Assembly: GCA_026710545.1 (NCBI GenBank)
Contig: JAPOQU010000124.1
Location: 124,001 to 188,000 of the forward strand
Direction of reading: 5' to 3'
DNA length: 64,000 nt
Source of the DNA: Gammaproteobacteria bacterium
GTDB lineage: Bacteria > Pseudomonadota > Gammaproteobacteria > Eutrophobiales > Eutrophobiaceae
The notes below the pieces were generated by a model, which was given only the letters and a program-made list of their open reading frames with translations, did not search any database and was not told the DNA's origin. The stretch's first letter is position 1. Each line of letters starts with the position of its first letter. Positions 1 through 10,016 of this stretch are shown piece by piece. The position numbers and the translations under genes are program-made.

Positions 1-1095
1 CCTCAGGCGGTTTTCGACCTCGCGCTGGTTCCTGTTGCTCGCCATATCGATAAAGTCGATGACAAACAGGCCACCCAGGTCGCGCAGACGCAACTGGCGT
101 GCTACTTCATCGGCTGCTTCAAGGTTGGTATTGAATGCCGTTTCCTCAATATCCTCACCCTTGGTGGCGCGTGCCGAATTGATATCTACGGATGTCAGGG
201 CTTCGGTATGGTCGATGATCAGCACACCCCCTGAAGGAAGTTGAACCTCGCGGGCAAACGCAGTCTCTATCTGGCCTTCAATCTGGTAGCGGCTGAACAA
301 GGGGTCGCTGCCGGAGTAAAGCTTCAGCTTGGGCAGGTTATGGGGCATAACCTGTTGCATGAAGTCCCGCGCCCGGTGGAAGATATCATTATCATCAATC
401 CAGATCTCGGCGATATCGTTTCTCAGGTAATCCCGGATGGCCCTGATAATGACTTCGCTCTCCTGGTAAATGAGAAACGGCCCCGGCTTTTCCTTTGCGG
501 TTGTTTTGATTGAGTCCCAGAGTACTTTCAGGTAATCCAGGTCCCATTGCAGTTCTTCTGCGCTTTTGCCGACACCGGCAGTGCGCAGTATCAAGCCCAT
601 GCCCTGAGGTATTTCCAGGGTGCTCATTGCCTCCCGGGCATCACTGCGGTCATTGCCCTCGATCTGTCTTGAGACGCCCCCTGCCCTGGGGTTATTAGGC
701 ATCAGCACCAGGTAGCGCCCGGCAAGGCTGATGAAGGTGGTGAGCGCCGCGCCTTTATTTCCGCGTTCTTCCTTTTCCACCTGGACAATATATTCCTGTC
801 CCACTTCCAATGCGTCCTTGACGTTTATGCGGCCGCGATTATCCTCACTGTTCTTGGATTTGAGAAGGGAGCGGGCTATTTCCTTGAACGGCAGGAAACC
901 ATGTCTTTCGGCTCCGAAATCGACAAATGCAGCCTCAAGACTGGGTTCAATCCTGACAATCCTGCATTTATAGATATTTGACTTCTTCTGTTCCCGCCCT
1001 GTTGCTTCGATATCAAGATCGTACAGGCGTTGGCCGTCCACTAGCGCCACTCGCAACTCTTCCGGCTGAGTTGCGTTAATCAACATTCTTTTCAT
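1..1095 (-). CDS. rne: Ribonuclease E, N-terminal 365 residues (cut by window edge)
   Basis: Endoribonuclease that starts mRNA decay and processes rRNA and tRNA, the core of the degradosome. The reading frame is open from the ATG at 1095 to base 1, so the C-terminal part lies outside the window. The N-terminus reads [10 protein letters not shown], typical of RNase E/G. An S1 RNA-binding domain covers roughly residues 35-125, including the [12 protein letters not shown] stretch. The DNase I-like catalytic part carries SVDINS and IDFIDM, the positions of the two magnesium-binding aspartates in E. coli RNase E. Length alone cannot separate RNase E from RNase G, but the divergent rluC neighbour is the usual rne context. 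A long untranslated leader precedes it. Confidence 0.93.
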   Translation of the reverse strand, partial: MKRMLINATQPEELRVALVDGQRLYDLDIEATGREQKKSNIYKCRIVRIEPSLEAAFVDFGAERHGFLPFKEIARSLLKSKNSEDNRGRINVKDALEVGQEYIVQVEKEERGNKGAALTTFISLAGRYLVLMPNNPRAGGVSRQIEGNDRSDAREAMSTLEIPQGMGLILRTAGVGKSAEELQWDLDYLKVLWDSIKTTAKEKPGPFLIYQESEVIIRAIRDYLRNDIAEIWIDDNDIFHRARDFMQQVMPHNLPKLKLYSGSDPLFSRYQIEGQIETAFAREVQLPSGGVLIIDHTEALTSVDINSARATKGEDIEETAFNTNLEAADEVARQLRLRDLGGLFVIDFIDMASNRNQREVENRLR

Positions 1096-1574
1096 TGTAA
1101 ATATCCTTTACGTACCGGCTCGACCATGTTCTGACATACAGTCAGGCACCAGCCATCCCGGCTGACAACTGGGAGCCGCGTAATTCTGTTTTCGTGCTGC
1201 TGTTGCGCAGCCGCTACTAATCCCGGGTACACCGATACGGGTGTACTTTGTAAAGCGTCTGTCCCGACGATTTGTTATTCCCGGGCTTTCATAAATCACT
1301 TTCCGCCTGATGACTGCCTCGAATCCGGGTTACCGGTGTTCATCAGGCAATGTGCTTTCCTGCAACAAACACTTGATCCTTCCCTATCGCTTCGCTGTCA
1401 GAGCTGGAGCGCCATTATGTTAATCCATACCGGATCGGGTTCCGGTTCTCAAATTCTACCGCTGTTAAAGACAGGCGCTTTGTAATGGCTTATCCTTGCA
1501 GGATATCTGATTTTCAGCGTCAGCAAGTGTAAATATAACAAACTTGCGGCCTTACGGCAATCTCATTGTTTAAA
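1096..1574. promoter_or_regulatory. Divergent rne-rluC intergenic region
   Basis: A 479-base stretch without a convincing gene between the starts of rne (minus) and rluC (plus). The rne mRNA must have a long 5' leader. In E. coli the rne leader is structured and lets RNase E control its own message; a similar role here is inference from position and length, because I did not identify the conserved hairpin. Toward rluC there is a reasonable sigma-70 promoter (TTTTCA at 1511-1516, 17-base spacer, TATAAC at 1534-1539). No rne promoter was clear by eye. Confidence 0.5.
1511..1539 (+). promoter_or_regulatory. Candidate sigma-70 promoter of rluC
   Basis: TTTTCA (1511-1516) and TATAAC (1534-1539) are separated by exactly 17 bases, placing a start of transcription near 1546, about 30 bases before the rluC ATG. 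The match is by eye. Confidence 0.4.
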
Positions 1575-2555
1575 ATGTCACAATTGAGCGGTAACAGGAG
1601 CAGACCGGAAAATATCGCCGTCAGTCCTGAACAGGCGGGCCGGCGTATCGACAACTTTCTGCTTGCCTACCTGAAAACAATACCAAAAAGCCGGGTTTAC
1701 CAGATGCTGAGGCGCGGGGAAGTCAGGGCCAACGGTGGCAGGATCAAGCCGGACTATCGCCTGCAGCCAGGTGATGATATCCGTATACCTCCGGTGTTTG
1801 AGCAAGCGCGAGCAGACCCCGGTAAACCGCCGGCGCGCCTGGTTGATATGATCCGGGCCTGTGTGATGCACGAGGATGAACGGATCATCGTTGTCAACAA
1901 ACCCTCCGGCCTGGTCGTGCATGCAGGCAGCGGCAGCGCCTTCGGCGTTATTGAAGCGTTGCGCGAACTGTACCAGCCGGCGCAGACCCTGCACCTAGTC
2001 CATCGTCTGGACAAGGAGACTTCCGGGTGCCTGTTGATAGCGAAAGACATGGTTGTCCTGCGCCAGGTCAACCAGGCGCTGAAAAACGGGGAAGTGGAGA
2101 AAGAATACGACGCTTTGTTGCAAGGTCGCTTGCGCAAAAAAAATCTCAGGGTGAATACCCCGTTGCAGCGTCACAGGAACCGCCGGGGCGAAGGCCAGGT
2201 CAGGCCGGACGAGTCCGGCAAATCCGCCATCTCCGGGTTTTCAACGGTAAAAGTCTTCCGGGATGCAACCCTCGTCAAGGTCAGGACCGCCACCGGCCGG
2301 ACCCATCAGGTCCGGGTGCATGCCGCCTCCATCGGTCATCCCCTTGCCGGCGACGGCAAATACGGAGACAGGGAATTCAACAGGAAAATGCGCAAACTCG
2401 GCCTGAAACGCATGTTCCTGCACGCCGGTAAACTCTCCGTGCCCGTATTGAAAAAGACCGGGCAGTACCAGTTCAGCGCGCTGTCGCCGGATGACCTGGA
2501 ACAGGTGTTGACCCGCCTGAGTCAAGCACAGGCTCAGTACCACCTGCCCGGGTGA
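1575..2555 (+). CDS. rluC: 23S rRNA pseudouridine synthase RluC
   Basis: Isomerises three uridines of 23S rRNA (955, 2504 and 2580 in E. coli numbering) to pseudouridine. The protein is 326 residues, close to the E. coli length. An S4-like RNA-binding domain comes first (RIDNFLLAYL, then SRVYQMLRRGEVRANG), followed by the RluA-family catalytic domain with HRLDKETSG, whose Asp is the catalytic residue, and a later GRTHQVRVH block. An in-frame TTG nine bases upstream (1566) is possible, but the ATG is preferred; no strong ribosome-binding site supports either. RluC rather than RluD is favoured by the S4 domain style and by the neighbouring divergent rne. Confidence 0.93.
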   Translation: MSQLSGNRSRPENIAVSPEQAGRRIDNFLLAYLKTIPKSRVYQMLRRGEVRANGGRIKPDYRLQPGDDIRIPPVFEQARADPGKPPARLVDMIRACVMHEDERIIVVNKPSGLVVHAGSGSAFGVIEALRELYQPAQTLHLVHRLDKETSGCLLIAKDMVVLRQVNQALKNGEVEKEYDALLQGRLRKKNLRVNTPLQRHRNRRGEGQVRPDESGKSAISGFSTVKVFRDATLVKVRTATGRTHQVRVHAASIGHPLAGDGKYGDREFNRKMRKLGLKRMFLHAGKLSVPVLKKTGQYQFSALSPDDLEQVLTRLSQAQAQYHLPG

Positions 2556-2728
2556 ATGCGGGCGCTGTTCAGCCGGCAGGTGACGTGTTATAGAGTTTGT
2601 CCCTGGGCGGTTGTCTTACTTTGGCAGCGGCGATCGCCCGGCCCTAGGGTAATTTTCGACCGAGACCGACCCGCGGGTCATGTCAACACGGATAATTTTA
2701 TCGTTGTCCCAGGCGGCCACGGGAAGCC

Positions 2729-3460
2729 TCAACGCCTGGCCTCATCCATCAGGGTTTTCATGTCCCGCACAGCCTGGTAAAGCCCGGAAAATACAGCCCG
2801 GGCAATGATGGAATGGCCGATATTCAGTTCGGCGATCTCCCTGATTGCAGCAACGGGGTTGACATTGTGATAGTGCAATCCGTGCCCTGCATTGATTTGC
2901 AGCGTTGTTTTGGCCGCATGTGCGACAGCCTGTTCGATTTTATGAAATTCAGACCGGCGTGATTGAGCGTCTTCACAATCCGCGTAGTGGCCGGTATGAA
3001 TTTCTATCATGTCCGCGCCTGTGGCTACCGTTGCGTCAATCTGGCCGGCGTCGGCGTCGATGAACAACGATACCTTTGAGCCGGTTGCCTGCAGCCTGGT
3101 GCAGGCTTCCCGGATCCTGTCCTGCTGCCCGATCACTTCCAGGCCGCCTTCCGTAGTCAATTCCTCCCGGCGTTCGGGGACGAAGCAGCAATAGTCCGGT
3201 TTCAATCTCTCCGCAAATTTCACCATGTCATCGGTAACGGCCATTTCCAGGTTTATCGGTATCGTCAGCACGTCCTTCAGCATTTCCACGTCCCGCTCCT
3301 GGATATGCCGGCGGTCCTCGCGCAGGTGTATGGTAATTGAATCCGCCCCCGCCTGTTCTGCGGTCAGCGCGGCGTGGACCGGTTCGGGATACCGTGTCAG
3401 CCTGGCCTGGCGCAGTGTTGCCACGTGGTCGATGTTAACACCCAGTTTTATCGGCTTCAT
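2729..3460 (-). CDS. pdxJ: Pyridoxine 5'-phosphate synthase PdxJ
   Basis: Condenses 1-deoxyxylulose 5-phosphate with 3-amino-2-oxopropyl phosphate, the ring-closing step of DXP-dependent vitamin B6 synthesis. The 243-residue TIM-barrel protein starts MKPIKLGVNIDHVATLRQAR, and the VNIDH and ITIHLREDRRHI blocks are family hallmarks. The frame extends to a GTG at 3478 that overlaps the recO stop, but the ATG at 3460 has a well-placed GGAG six bases upstream, so it is chosen. It is co-transcribed with recO, as in E. coli. The acpS gene that often follows is not here; the downstream neighbour is the convergent rluC. Confidence 0.95.
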   Translation of the reverse strand: MKPIKLGVNIDHVATLRQARLTRYPEPVHAALTAEQAGADSITIHLREDRRHIQERDVEMLKDVLTIPINLEMAVTDDMVKFAERLKPDYCCFVPERREELTTEGGLEVIGQQDRIREACTRLQATGSKVSLFIDADAGQIDATVATGADMIEIHTGHYADCEDAQSRRSEFHKIEQAVAHAAKTTLQINAGHGLHYHNVNPVAAIREIAELNIGHSIIARAVFSGLYQAVRDMKTLMDEARR

Positions 3461-3474
3461 TAACTGCTCCGGCG

Positions 3475-4182
3475 TCACGTACCCAGGCTGTGTTTGTACA
3501 GTTCCCTGCTTGCCAGTGGTTTGTCGCCCAGTAAATTTCGCAACACCATTCTCATCAGTTGTTTGGCCTCAGCCAGTATGGATTCATCGATAAACTCCTC
3601 TTCCGCCAGGGCCCGCAACGTCCGTCCGGAGATTGTCAGGCCGCCTCCGTTGGCCGCGGCACATGGAACCGGCCCCTGTTCCGGCAGGTAATTATAATGC
3701 CGGTCCGGGCGGATGGCATTGCCTCCCGTATCCGCGTCCAGCACCAGCCCATAACCCAGTGCTTCGAGCAGGCGCTTTTCAAATATCCTCAGCGTCTGTT
3801 GTTCCGTAGACATATCATATAATTTATCGACAGCTTCTTCATAGGCATCGAAGAGTTCCGGATGCGGTTCGTGCCGGTGCAGCAGCCTGACCAGCAGTTC
3901 ATTTATGTAAAAAACGGTCAGCACCCCCCCTGCTCCGCAAGGCCGGCTGTCCTGGCAGGGTTCCACCAGGGTCAGGGTGCCCAATTCCCGGCGCATCGAC
4001 CAGGCGATATTGATTTTCCGTCCCGGTTGCAATAGTGCCCGTTTGTTATTTTTCTGTTTTCTGGCTCCTTTAGCGACCAGGCTGACCCTGCCGTGCAGAC
4101 GCGAAAACACATCCAGCAAGAGGCTCGTTTCACGGTAGGAACGATTGTGCAGGATGAAGCAGGGATTAAGTTCAGCCCTCAC
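3475..4182 (-). CDS. recO: DNA repair protein RecO
   Basis: Recombination mediator that, with RecR, loads RecA on SSB-coated single-stranded DNA and anneals strands. The protein is 235 residues, the usual size. The N-terminal OB-fold is recognisable (ILHNRSYRETSLLLDVFSR, then GRVSLVAKGARK), with an alpha-helical region after it. The start is a GTG at 4182. The C-terminus shows no obvious zinc-binding cysteine cluster, as is common in gammaproteobacterial RecO. It lies in the era-recO-pdxJ order; between it and era is a palindromic repeat rather than the usual short spacer. Confidence 0.9.
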   Translation of the reverse strand: MRAELNPCFILHNRSYRETSLLLDVFSRLHGRVSLVAKGARKQKNNKRALLQPGRKINIAWSMRRELGTLTLVEPCQDSRPCGAGGVLTVFYINELLVRLLHRHEPHPELFDAYEEAVDKLYDMSTEQQTLRIFEKRLLEALGYGLVLDADTGGNAIRPDRHYNYLPEQGPVPCAAANGGGLTISGRTLRALAEEEFIDESILAEAKQLMRMVLRNLLGDKPLASRELYKHSLGT

Positions 4183-4194
4183 GGCTATTCAATT

Positions 4195-4287
4195 TGGAAT
4201 TAGGAATTAAGAATTACGAATTGGCGGCATGTCGAAATCATGGGTTCTATCCTCGTAATTCCTAATTCGTAATTCCTAATTCCTAAT
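4195..4287. repeat. Inverted heptamer-repeat element, copy 1
   Basis: The left arm (4195-4222) is built of GAATTAN heptamers in tandem. The right arm (4255-4287) is the reverse complement, built of (G/C)TAATTC units. About 30 unrelated bases lie between them. The RNA of either strand would fold into a long AT-rich hairpin. The era stop codon (TAG on the minus strand, 4283-4285) lies inside the right arm. A second copy of the same family is at 55795-55952. Confidence 0.8.
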
Positions 4288-5191
4288 CATACCCCAGTGT
4301 CCTAAGGGCATTGACGTCATCCGTCCAGCTTTGTTTGGTTTTCACCCAGGTTTGCAGGTACACTTTTTTTGCCAGGAATTTTTCCAGTTCTATGCGTGCT
4401 TCAGCCCCAATTGATTTTAACATCTTGCCGCGGTCGCCGATGATTATGGAGCGGTGCGACCGGCGTTCCACCCAGATAGTGGCAAATATGGAGAACAAGC
4501 TAGTCTCTTCATCGAACTCATCAATTGTAACGGATACCCTGTAGGGCAGTTCGTCTCCCAGTTTTGCCATCACCTTCTCCCTGATATATTCAGCCGCCAG
4601 GAAGCGTATGCTTTTATCGCTTACCTGGTCATCCGGGAACAGGGGTTCTCCTGCAGGCAGCATTGAAACGACTTTACGTTCCAGCGCAGAGATATCGCGC
4701 CGGCGTCTTGCGCTGAGCGGCATGATTTCCGCGAATGACAGCTTTTCCTGCATCGTATTTATATACGGCAGCAGCAAAGTGCGGTCCTTGAGCAGGTCCA
4801 GTTTATTGATAACCAGCACAACAGGCGCACTGACATCCTTTAACAGATCGGCAACGAAATCATCTTCCCGGTACCATTTTACGGCTTCGACCACGAACAA
4901 CACCACGTCGAGGTGGGCCAGTGAATTCACTACCTCCCTGTTCATGTAGCGGTTGATGGCGCTTTTATAGGTATTCTGGTAGCCCGGTGTATCCGAAAAG
5001 ACTATCTGGTAATCCGGCGCCGATTTGATCCCCCTGATCTGCCAGCGCGTGGTTTGCGGTTTTCTGGTGACAATACTGATTTTTTGTTCAATCAACCGGT
5101 TCAACAACGTCGATTTGCCGACGTTGGGCCGCCCCACTATGGAAACGTAACCGGCCCTGAAGCCGTTGCCGTGCTCAGCCTTGATCGGCAT
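4283..5191 (-). CDS. era: GTPase Era
   Basis: Ras-like GTPase that binds the 3' end of 16S rRNA and checks 30S subunit maturation. The protein is 302 residues. The G1 P-loop GRPNVGKST is near residue 22, followed by an SDTPG G3 motif and an NKLD G4 motif; the C-terminal third is a KH RNA-binding domain containing GDRGKMLKSIG. The ATG at 5191 overlaps the end of rnc by 17 bases, giving the common rnc-era translational coupling. The TAG stop lies within an inverted-repeat element. Confidence 0.96.
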   Translation of the reverse strand: MPIKAEHGNGFRAGYVSIVGRPNVGKSTLLNRLIEQKISIVTRKPQTTRWQIRGIKSAPDYQIVFSDTPGYQNTYKSAINRYMNREVVNSLAHLDVVLFVVEAVKWYREDDFVADLLKDVSAPVVLVINKLDLLKDRTLLLPYINTMQEKLSFAEIMPLSARRRRDISALERKVVSMLPAGEPLFPDDQVSDKSIRFLAAEYIREKVMAKLGDELPYRVSVTIDEFDEETSLFSIFATIWVERRSHRSIIIGDRGKMLKSIGAEARIELEKFLAKKVYLQTWVKTKQSWTDDVNALRTLGYD

Positions 5192-5882
5192 CCAGGGCTA
5201 TCTTTTCCAGCGCCGTCCTGGCTGCCGTTTGTTCAGCGTTTCTTTTGCTCCTGCCTTTTGCGACAACGGGTTCGGCAAGGCCGTCGACGTAACACTCTAT
5301 GGTGAACAATTTATCGTGCGCTCCACCTTCTTCGGCAATCACGTTATAGGCAGGCAATGATTTTTTGTTGGCCTGCAGGTACTCCTGCAATTCGGATTTG
5401 GGATCTTTCGGTACGTTCCCGGCGCTCATGGTGTCAAGCAGGGGGGCATATATCCGCTGGATGCACAGACGGCAGTTGTCCAGGTCTGAATCCAGGTAAA
5501 TTGCCCCGATTAACGCCTCCAGGGCGTTTGCCAACAGTGATTCCTTGCGTCCTCCTCCACTTCTGGATTCGCCAATTCCGAACCTGATGTGATTTCCCAG
5601 GTCGAGATGTCTTGCGAGTAGCGCAAGCGTGTCCTTTTTCACCAGGGATGAACGCATACGCGTCAGGTCGCTTTCTGCTGCTTCCGGAAACCTGGTGAAC
5701 AGTTCGTCGGCAATGAACATGCCGAGCAACGCATCTCCCAGGAATTCGAATCTTTCGTTATGACCCCTGCTGAAACTGCGGTGGGTTAATGCCTGGGTCA
5801 ATAATCCGGCATCGCTGAAGGCATGCCCTGTGACATCTTTGATATGCAGTAGTAAATCTTTACCTGTGTCAAGCTGCGTCAT
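5175..5882 (-). CDS. rnc: Ribonuclease III
   Basis: Double-strand-specific endoribonuclease that processes the rRNA precursor and many mRNAs. The 235-residue protein has the RNase III signature NERFEFLGDALLG near residue 42, with the catalytic Glu/Asp positions intact, a second acidic patch at NALEALIGAIYLD, and a C-terminal double-stranded-RNA-binding domain from about residue 160 (DPKSELQEYLQ to AEQTAARTALEKI). It sits between lepB and era, the standard order. Confidence 0.96.
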   Translation of the reverse strand: MTQLDTGKDLLLHIKDVTGHAFSDAGLLTQALTHRSFSRGHNERFEFLGDALLGMFIADELFTRFPEAAESDLTRMRSSLVKKDTLALLARHLDLGNHIRFGIGESRSGGGRKESLLANALEALIGAIYLDSDLDNCRLCIQRIYAPLLDTMSAGNVPKDPKSELQEYLQANKKSLPAYNVIAEEGGAHDKLFTIECYVDGLAEPVVAKGRSKRNAEQTAARTALEKIALDADQG

Positions 5883-5941
5883 ACGGGGTGAAGTGTATCA
5901 TGACTGGATCACCGCGGGCACAGGATTGGTCCGGAGTCGAA

Positions 5942-6748
5942 CTAGTTGATATCAGACCCAATCCGATCCCAATCCACGTCCCAGCTGCCGGGATCAAGGA
6001 TACTGTCGTTGCTCCAGTTCATCCAGATATAAAATGCCCTCCCCACGAGGTTCTCATCGGGGACCAGGCCCCAGTAGCGGCTGTCCCTGCTGTTGTCGCG
6101 GTTATCTCCCAGGACAAAATAATGTCCTTCCGGGATTTTCCGGTCAACCACCACGGACGAGGGTTGTAACGGATTGATGAGGATATCGTGGTCACGTTCG
6201 CCCAGTTTTTCCGCTAACCGGTATGAGCCGTTCTCTCTTTTGCCTACACCGTTACTGCGATAAATCCCCTTGAGTTCGAGGTCGACTTCCACACCGTTTA
6301 TGGTCAGGCTCTTGTCTTTATACTGCAGGTGGTCCCCCGGCACCCCCACAACACGCTTGATAAAGGGAATGGTTGGATCTTCAGGGTAACGAAAGACGAC
6401 AACGTCGCCCCGGCGCGGTTTCCCGTTACCGAAGACCTTGGCATTCAGCACAGGCAGGCGCACGCCGTAGTCGTACTTGTTTACCAGGATGAAATCCCCT
6501 CTCAATAACGTAGGCATCATGGATGCGGACGGAATCCGGAACGGTTCAATGATGAATGAGCGCAGCACCAGCACGATCAGGAACACGGGAAACAGTGACC
6601 GGGCGTAATCGACGATTAACGGTTCGGGATGCGCCTCGCCGGCAGCAGAAGCTTTTCTGCCCCGGGCAAAAAACAGGCTGTCCAATCCCCAGATTATTCC
6701 GCTGGCAACGGTGAGCAGCACCAGCAAGGCGGCAAAATCAAAGGTCAT
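5942..6748 (-). CDS. lepB: Signal peptidase I (LepB)
   Basis: Inner-membrane serine protease that removes signal peptides from Sec and Tat substrates on the periplasmic side. The protein is 268 residues. A first membrane segment lies at the N-terminus ([14 protein letters not shown]) and a second near residue 55 ([15 protein letters not shown]). The catalytic Ser is in SASMMPTL, the general-base Lys in [10 protein letters not shown], and the conserved C-terminal box [11 protein letters not shown] is present. Its ATG overlaps the lepA stop (ATGA), so the two are translated together. Confidence 0.95.
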   Translation of the reverse strand: MTFDFAALLVLLTVASGIIWGLDSLFFARGRKASAAGEAHPEPLIVDYARSLFPVFLIVLVLRSFIIEPFRIPSASMMPTLLRGDFILVNKYDYGVRLPVLNAKVFGNGKPRRGDVVVFRYPEDPTIPFIKRVVGVPGDHLQYKDKSLTINGVEVDLELKGIYRSNGVGKRENGSYRLAEKLGERDHDILINPLQPSSVVVDRKIPEGHYFVLGDNRDNSRDSRYWGLVPDENLVGRAFYIWMNWSNDSILDPGSWDVDWDRIGSDIN

Positions 6749-8541
6749 TGCTCGCCTCCCACATGCAGTATTGCCATAAATGCCGATTGCGGTATTTCAA
6801 CGGAACCCAGTTGTTTCATTCTTTTCTTCCCGGCTTTCTGTTTCTCAAGTAATTTTCTCTTGCGCGTGACATCGCCGCCGTAACACTTGGCCGTGACGTT
6901 TTTGCGCAGTGCCTTCACTGATTCCCTGGCAATAATTTTAGAGCCTATGGCCGCCTGTATCGCCACTTCATACATCTGGCGCGGCACGAGTTGTTTCATC
7001 TTCAGCGCAAGTTCACGCCCGCGCCGTTGCGCCAGGTCCCTGTGCACGATACATGACAACGCGTCCACCCGGGCGCCGTTAATGAGTACATCCAGCTTGA
7101 CCAGGGGCGCCTCATTATAGCTTTCAAAATGGTAATCAAAAGACGCGTACCCCTTGCTTACGGACTTCAGCCTGTCAAAAAAATCCAGCACAATTTCGCT
7201 CAGGGGCAGGTCAAACGCGATGGATACCTGCCGCCCGGCATAGTGCAATTTCTTTTGTTCTCCCCTTTTATCGATACACAGGGAGATGACATTACCCAGG
7301 TATTCCTGCGGCGTAAGTATATCAGCCCGCACGATGGGCTCCCGAATTGCAACCTGCTTATCCGTGCCCGGAAGGTCGGCGGGGTTATCGATGTACAAGC
7401 TTGAGCCGGAAGTGGTTTCAACTTCATAAACCACGGTCGGCGCGGTAATTATCAAGTCAATATTGTATTCCCGTTCAAGACGTTCCTGGACAATTTCCAT
7501 ATGCAGCATACCCAGGAACCCGCAACGGAAACCGAACCCCAGGGCCTGGGAAGTTTCCGGCTCATAATGCAGCGCAGCGTCATTTAGTTTGAGCTTAGCC
7601 AGCGCCTCGCGAAAATCCTCGAAATCGCTGGAATCGATGGGAAACATGCCGGCAAACACGCGCGGTTTGACCGGCTGGAAACCGGGGACCGGGCGCTCGG
7701 CCGGCTGCCTGCTCGAGGTGATGGTATCACCTACGGGCGCACCGAGGATTTCCTTGATACCGGCAACGACGTAGCCGACCTCCCCGGTGGCCAGGCATGT
7801 TCCCGGCGTTCTTTTCGGGGTAAAAGAACCAACCTCGTCGACCGTGTGATCCTGGCCGGTCGAGAATATGCGGATCTTGTCCCCGACACTCAACCTGCCT
7901 GCGTTTACGCGCACCAGGGAAACCACGCCGAGGTAATTGTCGAACCAGGAATCGATAATCAACGCCGTCAGCGGCGCGTCGGCATTACCGTCAGGCGGAG
8001 GCACGCGTTCGATAATGGCGCCAAGCAGTTCCGCCAACCCTGCTCCGGTTTTGGCGCTGACTTCGAGAGCTTGCTGTGCGTCAATGCCAATCAACTCCTC
8101 GATATCAAGCATCACCTTCTCAGGGTCCGCGGCAGGCAGGTCGATTTTGTTCAATACCGGGATGACTTCCAGCCCGTTATCTATGGCCGCAAAACAATTG
8201 GCAACTGTCTGTGCCTCTACACTCTGGGAACAATCCACAACGAGTAATGCTCCTTCGCACGCGGACAACGAACGGGAAACCTCGTAACTGAAATCAACGT
8301 GACCAGGGGTGTCGATTATGTTGAACTGGTATTCTTCACCGTCATGGTGGCTGTAGTTCAGGCGCACGCTTTGCGACTTAATCGTGATGCCGCGCTCCCT
8401 TTCCAGCTCCATCGAGTCCAGCACCTGGGCGGACATTTCCCGTTCGCTCAGCCCGCCGCAAATCTGGATAAACCGATCTGCCAGCGTAGACTTGCCGTGG
8501 TCTATGTGCGCGATAATTGAAAAGTTTCTGATCCGGTCCAT
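6745..8541 (-). CDS. lepA: Elongation factor 4 (LepA)
   Basis: Ribosome-associated translational GTPase that influences initiation and back-translocation. The 598-residue length is standard. The protein begins [19 protein letters not shown] (P-loop), followed by the switch [17 protein letters not shown] (G3), NKIDLP (G4) and the LepA-specific C-terminal domain ending near [20 protein letters not shown]. Domain order matches EF4 rather than EF-G, which has an extra domain IV. Confidence 0.97.
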   Translation of the reverse strand: MDRIRNFSIIAHIDHGKSTLADRFIQICGGLSEREMSAQVLDSMELERERGITIKSQSVRLNYSHHDGEEYQFNIIDTPGHVDFSYEVSRSLSACEGALLVVDCSQSVEAQTVANCFAAIDNGLEVIPVLNKIDLPAADPEKVMLDIEELIGIDAQQALEVSAKTGAGLAELLGAIIERVPPPDGNADAPLTALIIDSWFDNYLGVVSLVRVNAGRLSVGDKIRIFSTGQDHTVDEVGSFTPKRTPGTCLATGEVGYVVAGIKEILGAPVGDTITSSRQPAERPVPGFQPVKPRVFAGMFPIDSSDFEDFREALAKLKLNDAALHYEPETSQALGFGFRCGFLGMLHMEIVQERLEREYNIDLIITAPTVVYEVETTSGSSLYIDNPADLPGTDKQVAIREPIVRADILTPQEYLGNVISLCIDKRGEQKKLHYAGRQVSIAFDLPLSEIVLDFFDRLKSVSKGYASFDYHFESYNEAPLVKLDVLINGARVDALSCIVHRDLAQRRGRELALKMKQLVPRQMYEVAIQAAIGSKIIARESVKALRKNVTAKCYGGDVTRKRKLLEKQKAGKKRMKQLGSVEIPQSAFMAILHVGGEQ

Positions 8542-8585
8542 ATAGACAGCATTGTACAGCTAAGGTTTATCCGGATCAGCCGAAG

Positions 8586-10016
8586 TTATTCGCCTTCTTC
8601 TCCAGTCAGTTTGAAAGCCAGGAATGTGGGTGCGCCGCGCCTTTGAATCAGGATAGGAACGGAACGGTCGCGCGGCAACCCGGCCAGGAGTTGCTCGAAT
8701 TGCGAAACGCTTTCCACGCTTATGTTGTTCACTATCAGGATCACATCGCCTCTCCTGATTCCTGCTTCGCTGCCGGGTCCCTGCATGACCTTGTCGACCA
8801 GGATGCCGCCTTCAGGCAGTTCCAGTTCTTTCCTCTGTTCTTCGGTAAGATCCCTGACCACGAGATTCATTTCATTGGGGGGCTTGTCCTGGGTTGCGGC
8901 GTCTTCAGCACCGGCCAGTTTATCTTCTTCGGGCAACTCGGCGATCAACACCTTGAGCTGTTTCCGCTTGCCGCCACGGATGATTTCCAGCGGCACTTTC
9001 GTATCTATTTTACTGTTGCCGACCAGCGGCGGCAGGTCAGATGAAAAAGCGATATCGGCCTTTTCGTACCTGATAATGATATCTCCCACTTCAATCCCCG
9101 CCTGTTCTGCGGGGCTGCCGGCCAGCACTTTTGCAACCAGGGCTCCGTGGGGCTTTTCCATGTCGAAAGACTCGGCCAGTTCCCGGGTTACGTCCTGGAT
9201 CAGCACACCCAGCCAACCCCGGGTAACATGGCCGCTTTCCCGCAGTTGTGAATACACATTCATGACTACGTCAACGGGAACGGCAAAAGACAGGCCCATA
9301 AATCCACCGGTGCGGCTGTAAATCTGCGAGTTTACCCCAATCACTTCACCGTCGAGGTTAAACAAGGGTCCCCCGGAATTACCGGGGTTAATGGCAACGT
9401 CGGTCTGGATGAAGGGAACATAATTTTCATTCGGCAGGCTTCTTCCTATCGCGCTGATTATGCCCTGGGTGACCGAGTAGTCGAAACCAAAAGGCGAACC
9501 TATCGCCAGCACCCATTCCCCGACCTTCAAATCAGCAGAACTGCCAAGTTTGACCACGGGCAGTTTGTCCCCGTCAACCTTTAACAGCGCGATATCGCTG
9601 CGCCTGTCCGTACCGACAATCTCAGCAATAAATTCCCTGCGGTCGTTCAGTCTTACAATGATCTCGTCTGCGTCGGCAACGACGTGACTGTTGGTAATGA
9701 CATAACCATCCGCTGAAATGATAAATCCTGATCCGAGGGATGCCGCTTGTCTCGGCGTACCCTGGTTGTCCGGTATCTGCTCCTCAAAAAACTTGCGGAA
9801 AAAGTCATAAAACGGACTGTCTTCAGGCACCTCGGGAGGAAACGGCGTCCCGGGAGAACCGGGATTTTCTTTCGTGGCGGTAGTGCTGATATTCACCACG
9901 GCCGCTGAATTTTCCTGCACCAGATCGGTAAAATCAGGCAGGGACGCGGCAACGGCCGCCACCGTATAAAACAACAGCAGCAGCGGCAGGAAATATCTGG
10001 CGTGTGTTGTCATCAT
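8586..10016 (-). CDS. mucD: Periplasmic Do-like serine protease (MucD/DegP family)
   Basis: Periplasmic protease and chaperone for misfolded envelope proteins. The 476-residue protein starts with a Sec signal (ARYFLPLLLLFYTVAAVAAS). The catalytic triad is visible: His in TNSHVVADADE, Asp in RRSDIALLKV and Ser in GNSGGPLF. Two PDZ domains follow (around residues 260-350 and 385-470). The frame runs up to a TTG at 10022, but the ATG at 10016 has GGGGAG upstream and overlaps the rseA stop as ATGA, so it is chosen. Placement in the rpoE operon matches MucD of Pseudomonas more than DegP of E. coli. Confidence 0.92.
   Translation of the reverse strand: MMTTHARYFLPLLLLFYTVAAVAASLPDFTDLVQENSAAVVNISTTATKENPGSPGTPFPPEVPEDSPFYDFFRKFFEEQIPDNQGTPRQAASLGSGFIISADGYVITNSHVVADADEIIVRLNDRREFIAEIVGTDRRSDIALLKVDGDKLPVVKLGSSADLKVGEWVLAIGSPFGFDYSVTQGIISAIGRSLPNENYVPFIQTDVAINPGNSGGPLFNLDGEVIGVNSQIYSRTGGFMGLSFAVPVDVVMNVYSQLRESGHVTRGWLGVLIQDVTRELAESFDMEKPHGALVAKVLAGSPAEQAGIEVGDIIIRYEKADIAFSSDLPPLVGNSKIDTKVPLEIIRGGKRKQLKVLIAELPEEDKLAGAEDAATQDKPPNEMNLVVRDLTEEQRKELELPEGGILVDKVMQGPGSEAGIRRGDVILIVNNISVESVSQFEQLLAGLPRDRSVPILIQRRGAPTFLAFKLTGEEGE

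Noticed and set aside
1108-1299. Small minus-strand frame in the rne leader
   Set aside because: No ribosome-binding site or recognisable product, and it lies in the probable untranslated leader.
3461-3478. GTG start of pdxJ at 3478
   Set aside because: The ATG at 3460 has a well-spaced GGAG and matches family N-termini.
4195-4287. CRISPR array (short regular repeats)
   Set aside because: The heptamers are directly adjacent without spacers and are arranged as inverted arms, so this is a palindromic repeat.
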